NCBI GenBank assembly: GCA_040384645.1
Contig: JAZKIX010000088.1
Location: forward strand, 1 to 8,682
Reading direction: 5' to 3'
Source: JAZKIX01 sp040384645
GTDB taxonomy: Bacteria > Pseudomonadota > Gammaproteobacteria > Burkholderiales > Burkholderiaceae_D
DNA: 8,682 nucleotides
Every line of letters begins with the position of its first letter. The first letter of the stretch is position 1. The translations under genes and the position numbers were made by a program. Below, piece by piece: positions 3,852-8,682 of this stretch. Under the pieces are notes generated by a model. It made no database searches and had not been told where the DNA came from. It saw only the letters and a program-made list of their open reading frames with translations.

Positions 3852-6800
3852 ATGCACTACTCATTTACTGAGAAGAAGCGCATTCGCAAATCATTCGCGA
3901 AACGCGCTAACGTTCACCACGTTCCGTTCTTGCTGGCTACCCAGCTAGAGTCTTATCTTGGCTTTTTGCAAGCAGACAAAGTACCGTCTCAACGCAAAAA
4001 TGATGGCTTGCAATCAGCCTTCACGTCCATTTTCCCAATCGTGTCGCATAATGGTTTCGCGCGACTCGAATTTCTTTCATATGTGTTAGGTGATCCGCCT
4101 TTCGACGTCAAAGAATGTCAACAGCGTGGTTTGACCTACGCGTCGCCATTGCGTGCCAAGGTGCGTTTGGTGATTCTTGACAAAGAATCGCCAACCAAGC
4201 CGGTCGTAAAAGAAATGAAAGAACAAGAAGTCTATATGGGCGAATTGCCGCTCATGACGACGACTGGTTCTTTCGTGGTAAATGGCACTGAGCGCGTCAT
4301 CGTGTCGCAGTTACATCGTTCGCCCGGCGTATTTTTTGAGCATGATCGCGGCAAGACTCATTCGTCGGGTAAGTTGCTGTTTTCCGCGCGGATTATTCCT
4401 TACCGTGGTTCTTGGCTCGATTTCGAATTTGATCCAAAAGATATTCTGTTTTTCCGTGTCGATCGCCGCCGCAAGATGCCAGTCACGATCTTGCTAAAAG
4501 CAATCGGTATGACGCACGAACAAATCCTGGCTAATTTCTTTGTATTCGACAATTTCACATTGCGTTCTGACGGCGCTGAAATGGAATTCGTCGCTGAGCG
4601 CCTGCGTNNNNNNNNNNAGATAAGCGCATCAATGCAAAGCACGTGCGTGAAATTGATGCTGCCGGCCTGAAGCATATATCCGTCCCTGAAGATTATTTGC
4701 TTGGTCGGGTATTGGCAAAAAATATTGTTGATCCCGATACGGGCGAAGTTGTTGCCAATGCAAATGATGAATTGACTGAAGAGTTGCTGGGTCGTTTGCG
4801 CGAAGCGGATGTGGCGGATATTCAGACCTTGTATACCAATGACTTGGATCAAGGCGCGTATATTTCACAAACGCTTCGGATGGATGACACTGCAGACCAG
4901 ATGGCAGCGAAAGTTGCGATTTATCGCATGATGCGCCCTGGTGAACCGCCGACTGAAGATTCGGTTGAGGCTTTGTTTAACGGCTTGTTTTACAACGAAG
5001 ATCGTTACGACTTGTCAGCGGTAGGTCGTATGAAATTCAATCGCCGTATCGGTCGCGATGAATTGACGGGAGCAATGACCCTATCGAATGAAGATGTCCT
5101 ATCGGTCATCAAAATTCTCGTGGAATTGCGCAATGGTCGTGGCGAAGTCGATGACATCGACCATTTAGGTAATCGTCGTGTTCGCTGTGTTGGCGAGTTG
5201 GCCGAGAATCAATTTCGAGCTGGATTGGTTCGGGTTGAGCGTGCGGTTAAAGAACGTCTGGGTCAAGCCGAAGCGGACAACTTGATGCCGCATGATTTGA
5301 TCAATTCGAAGCCGATTTCGGCTGCAATTCGNNNNNNNNNNCCCTTGTCTGAGATTACACATAAACGTCGCGTTTCTGCATTGGGACCTGGTGGGCTGAC
5401 ACGTGAGCGGGCCGGCTTTGAAGTGCGTGACGTGCATCCAACCCATTATGGTCGGGTTTGTCCAATTGAAACGCCAGAAGGACCGAATATTGGTCTGATC
5501 AACTCGCTCGCGTTGTATGCGCGCTTGAACGAGTACGGCTTTTTGGAAACGCCTTACCGCAAAGTTGATGGCAGTAAAATCACCAATCAGATCGACTACT
5601 TGTCAGCGATTGAAGAAGGCCGCTACATTATCGCGCAGGCCAATGCAACGATCGACAAGACCGGCAAACTCTCCGATGAGTTGGTTTCCGCTCGTGAAGC
5701 TGGAGAAACAATTTTAGTTTCGCCAGAGCGCGTTCAATACATGGACGTTGCGCCGGGTCAAGTCGTATCAGTCGCCGCATCATTGATTCCGTTCCTTGAA
5801 CACGATGATGCGAACCGTGCGTTGATGGGTGCCAATATGCAGCGCCAGGCAGTACCGTGTCTGCGTCCTGAAAAAGCATTTGTCGGTACCGGTATCGAAC
5901 GCACTGTTGCAGTCGATTCAGGAACGACTGTTCAAGCTTTGCGTGGTGGTTTGGTCGACTATATCGATGCTGGCCGTGTTGTGATCCGCGTTAATGACGA
6001 CGAAGCGACCGCAGGCGAAGTCGGGGTCGATATTTACAATTTGATCAAGTACACACGTTCTAATCAAAATACAAATATTAACCAACGACCAATCGTCAAA
6101 GTAGGCGACCGCGTTGCCAAACATGATGTGATTGCTGATGGCGCATCGACAGATTTGGGCGAACTAGCGCTTGGGCAAAACATGTTGGTGGCATTTATGC
6201 CATGGAACGGTTTGAACTTTGAAGATTCGATTCTGATTTCTGAAAAAGTGGTGGAAGATGACCGTTACACGTCAATTCATATTGAAGAGTTGTCGGTCGT
6301 TGCTCGTGATACCAAGCTTGGTGCTGAAGAAATTACGCGTGACATTTCAAACTTGGCAGAGAATCAATTGGCTCGTCTGGATGAGTCCGGGATTGTCTAC
6401 ATCGGTGCCGAAGTTACAGCTGGCGATACTTTAGTTGGAAAGGTCACGCCTAAAGGCGAGACGCAATTGACGCCTGAAGAGAAACTGTTGCGCGCAATTT
6501 TTGGCGAGAAAGCTTCTGACGTAAAAGATACTTCGCTGCGCGTACCGTCGGGAATGATCGGCACAGTAATTGATGTGCAAGTGTTCACTCGCGAAGGTAT
6601 TGCCCGCGATAAACGCGCGCAACAAATTATTGACGACGAACTCAAGCGTTATCGCCTCGACTTGAACGATCAAATGCGGATCGTTGAAGGCGATGCCTTC
6701 CAGCGTTTGGAAAAAATGTTGATTGGCAAAGTCGCCAATGGCGGACCGAAGAAGCTGGCGAAAGGTACCAAGATTACCCAAGAGTATTTGGTAGATCTGG

Positions 6801-7873
6801 ATAAATACCATTGGTTCGATATTCGTCCGTCTGAAGACGATGCCGCAGCGGCATTAGAAGCGATTAAAGAATCTATCGCGGAAAAACGTCATCAGTTTGA
6901 CTTGGCGTTTGAAGAAAAACGTACCAAGTTGACGCAAGGCGATGAGTTGCCGCCAGGCGTACAAAAAATGGTCAAGGTTTATCTTGCGGTCAAGCGTCGC
7001 TTGCAATCGGGCGACAAGATGGCGGGACGCCACGGTAACAAGGGTGTGGTATCGCGTATCGTGCCGGTGGAAGACATGCCATATATGGCTGATGGCACGC
7101 CTGCAGATATTGTATTGAATCCTCTCGGCGTACCGTCACGGATGAACGTTGGTCAGATTCTTGAGACCCATTTGGGCTGGGCTGCCAAAGGCTTGGGACT
7201 GCGGATTGGCGAAATGTTGAAGGCGCAGGCGAAAGTGGCGGAATTGCGGAAGTTCCTGGCTTCGATTTATAACGAAACCGGAAAATCTGAAGATCTGGAT
7301 AGTTTTTCCGATGACGAAATTTCTGAGTTGGCGCGCAACCTCAAGCATGGCGTACCATTTGCCACGCCTGTCTTCGACGGTGCTAACGAGGAAGAAATAC
7401 GTCGGATGCTCGACCTAGCCTACCCTGAGCATATCGCGAAGCAACTCGGCATGACGCCATCGAAAAATCAGGTAACGATGTATGACGGTCGTACCGGAGA
7501 ATCGTTTGAGCGCTCGGTGACAGTTGGCTATATGCATGTCTTGAAACTGCACCATTTGGTCGATGACAAGATGCATGCGCGTTCGACTGGGCCATATTCC
7601 TTAGTTACGCAGCAACCACTGGGCGGTAAGGCGCAGTTCGGTGGCCAGCGTTTCGGTGAAATGGAAGTCTGGGCGCTTGAAGCGTATGGCGCGTCGTATG
7701 TCTTGCAAGAAATGTTGACCGTGAAGTCCGATGACGTAAATGGCCGTACCAAAGTGTACGAAAACCTTGTCAAGGGCGACCATGTCATCGATGCAGGTAT
7801 GCCGGAATCCTTCAATGTTTTAGTGAAGGAAATCCGTTCGCTCGGTATCGATATCGATTTGGAACGCAACTAA
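3852..7873 (+). CDS. rpoB: DNA-directed RNA polymerase subunit beta (two short assembly gaps inside)
   Basis: RpoB forms one side of the RNA polymerase active cleft and the rifampicin pocket. ATG 3852 gives MHYSFTEKKRIRKSFAKRA; GGAG lies five bases upstream. The visible parts encode 252, 238 and 843 residues. Adding about 19 and 16 lost in the N runs gives about 1368, usual for betaproteobacteria. Landmarks in that numbering: THKRRVSALGPGGL after gap two (H532, S537 and L539, equal to E. coli H526, S531 and L533, all of the sensitive type); NFEDSI with E819/D820; DKMAGRHGNKGV with K1084 and K1092 (E. coli K1065/K1073); and the C-terminal STGPYSLVTQQPLGGKAQF. The frame changes across the first N run because its length is arbitrary, so this is one intact gene. 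L816 replaces the usual tyrosine before NFEDSI. Confidence 0.97.
4608..4617 (+). other. Assembly gap 1 in rpoB (10 N; true gap larger)
   Basis: Upstream sequence ends on a codon boundary at ERLR. Downstream sense begins at 4619 with DKRINAKHVRE, in a different frame relative to ten bases. Relatives have about 19 residues between ERLR and DKRI. The missing length must leave remainder 2 on division by 3, and 56 bases fits. The ten N are therefore a placeholder. Confidence 0.85.
5332..5341 (+). other. Assembly gap 2 in rpoB (10 N) across the rifampicin region
   Basis: The left side ends SAAI plus CG of an arginine codon, and the right side resumes with PLSEITHKRR in the same frame. The conserved stretch between them, running from EFFGSSQLSQFMDQ to the Asn before PLSEI, is 16 residues, so about 49 bases are lost. 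The frame is kept only because 49 and 10 differ by a multiple of three. Residues equal to E. coli Q513 and D516 cannot be read. Confidence 0.85.
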
Positions 7874-7887
7874 GTTTTGCCATCGAA

Positions 7888-7925
7888 GGCGCGGATATTC
7901 GGACTTGTTCCCGGATGTCCGCGCC
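7888..7925 (+). other. Strong 15-bp hairpin between rpoB and rpoC
   Basis: Bases 7888-7902 pair without interruption with 7911-7925: fifteen pairs, two G·U, with a GGCGCGGA/TCCGCGCC base and an eight-base loop ACTTGTTC. What follows is ATCTTTGGTTG, not a T-run, so intrinsic termination is unlikely, and rpoC must be read through. An RNase III/E processing site or a pause is more plausible. Confidence 0.65.
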
Positions 7926-7934
7926 ATCTTTGGT

Positions 7935-7946
7935 TGAGAATTCTCA
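7935..7946 (+). repeat. 12-bp perfect palindrome upstream of rpoC
   Basis: TGAGAATTCTCA is its own reverse complement and ends 20 bases before the rpoC ATG. As RNA it makes only a four-pair stem with an AATT loop; as DNA it looks operator-like. No function can be assigned. Confidence 0.4.
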
Positions 7947-7966
7947 CCCCCAACCCGGAGTGAAAC

Positions 7967-8682
7967 ATGAAAGCACTGCTCGATCTATTCAAGCAAGTTC
8001 AGCAAAACGAAACATTCGACGCGATCAAAATTGGTCTGGCGTCACCTGAAAAAATCCGTTCATGGTCGTACGGCGAAGTCAAGAAGCCGGAAACCATCAA
8101 CTATCGTACGTTCAAGCCAGAGCGTGACGGTTTGTTTTGCGCCAAGATATTCGGACCGATCAAGGATTACGAATGCCTATGCGGCAAATATAAGCGCCTG
8201 AAGCATCGCGGTGTGATTTGTGAAAAATGTGGTGTTGAAGTCACTTTGGCTAAAGTACGTCGCGAACGTATGGGCCACATCGAACTCGCATCGCCGACTG
8301 CCCATATCTGGTTCTTGAAATCGCTACCGTCACGTCTGGGTATGGTACTCGACATGACATTGCGCGATATCGAGCGCGTATTGTATTTTGAAGCATATGT
8401 GGTCACTGATCCCGGCATGACGCCGTTGAAGAAGTGCCAGATCATGTCGGAAGATGATTACGCCGCCAAATACGAAGAGTATGGCGATGACTTTACGGCA
8501 TTCATGGGTGCCGAAGGTATCCGTGAGTTGCTACGTTCGATCGATATTCATCGCGATGCAGAAACACTGCGCGTTGAATTGAAAGAATCAAAATCCGAAG
8601 CCAAGATCAAGAAATACGCCAAGCGCTTGAAAGTGCTTGAGGCGTTCCAGCGTTCGGGCATCAAGCCGGACTGGATGATCAT
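7967..8682 (+). CDS. rpoC: DNA-directed RNA polymerase subunit beta', N-terminal part (runs off window)
   Basis: RpoC forms the clamp and catalytic Mg site of RNA polymerase. ATG 7967 opens MKALLDLFKQ, with GGAG (7957-7960) six bases upstream. The visible 238 residues include KIGLASPEKIRSWSYGEVKK (21-40), YRTFKPERDGLFCAKIFGP (46-64) and the zinc-binding ribbon with C70, C72, C85 and C88 (CLCGKY...CEKCGV). WFLKSLPSRLG and KPDWMI follow. No stop occurs before the edge, where the last codon is cut after two bases. The catalytic NADFDGD motif and everything after it lie outside. It is the last gene seen, 93 bases after rpoB, as in nearly all bacteria. Confidence 0.97.
   Translation, partial: MKALLDLFKQVQQNETFDAIKIGLASPEKIRSWSYGEVKKPETINYRTFKPERDGLFCAKIFGPIKDYECLCGKYKRLKHRGVICEKCGVEVTLAKVRRERMGHIELASPTAHIWFLKSLPSRLGMVLDMTLRDIERVLYFEAYVVTDPGMTPLKKCQIMSEDDYAAKYEEYGDDFTAFMGAEGIRELLRSIDIHRDAETLRVELKESKSEAKIKKYAKRLKVLEAFQRSGIKPDWMI

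Noticed and set aside
3852..4670. rpoB as a truncated or frameshifted pseudogene ending at 4670
   Set aside because: The break coincides exactly with a fixed-size N run, and conserved RpoB sequence continues on both sides with the expected total length.
4400..4852. 150-codon - strand open frame spanning the first N run
   Set aside because: It reads through placeholder N and lies opposite conserved rpoB coding sequence; a shadow frame.

Overview
The window carries one conserved bacterial gene block on the + strand: end of tRNA-Trp – secE – nusG – rplK – rplA – rplJ – rplL – rpoB – rpoC (rpoC runs off the right edge). Protein sequences point to a betaproteobacterium of the Burkholderiales, most likely Oxalobacteraceae. 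The signs are NusG beginning its core with RWYVVHAYSGMEKSVQRAL, RpoB starting MHYSFTEKKRIRKSFAKRA, and L10 starting near LNLNDKKAVVAEVSAQ. Base composition looks fairly balanced, lower than in many Burkholderia. The family assignment is recalled from memory and was not searched.

Layout: positions 1-12 look like the 3' end of tRNA-Trp including its encoded CCA. secE (47-430) and nusG (430-1023) overlap by one base (TAATG). A 139-base leader precedes rplK (1163-1594), which overlaps rplA (1594-2292) by one base in the same TAATG way. A 309-base leader rich in secondary structure precedes rplJ, which starts at GTG 2602, not at the TTG six bases upstream. rplL (3216-3587) follows after 86 bases. 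A 264-base spacer with a strong RNase III-like stem and several shorter symmetries separates it from rpoB (3852-7873). A 93-base spacer with a 15-bp hairpin leads to rpoC (7967 to the edge).

The genes join protein export (SecE), transcription elongation control (NusG), the ribosomal stalk (L11, L1, L10, L12) and the two large subunits of RNA polymerase. Output of ribosomes and polymerase is therefore coordinated in one transcription unit. In well-studied relatives this block is tuned by L1 and L10 binding their own mRNA leaders and by partial termination and processing between rplL and rpoB. Structured RNA lies at each of those places here.

rpoB contains two runs of exactly ten N (4608-4617 and 5332-5341). 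Both appear to be placeholders for larger missing pieces of roughly 56 and 49 bases. The first breaks the reading frame artificially and the second removes much of the rifampicin-resistance region. Allowing for them gives a RpoB of about 1368 residues, normal for the group.

I see no mobile element, CRISPR array, defence system or foreign gene. The points worth a second look are RNA structures and small symmetric sites in the spacers, a tandem repeat at the end of rplJ, and an unusual leucine beside the RpoB active site.
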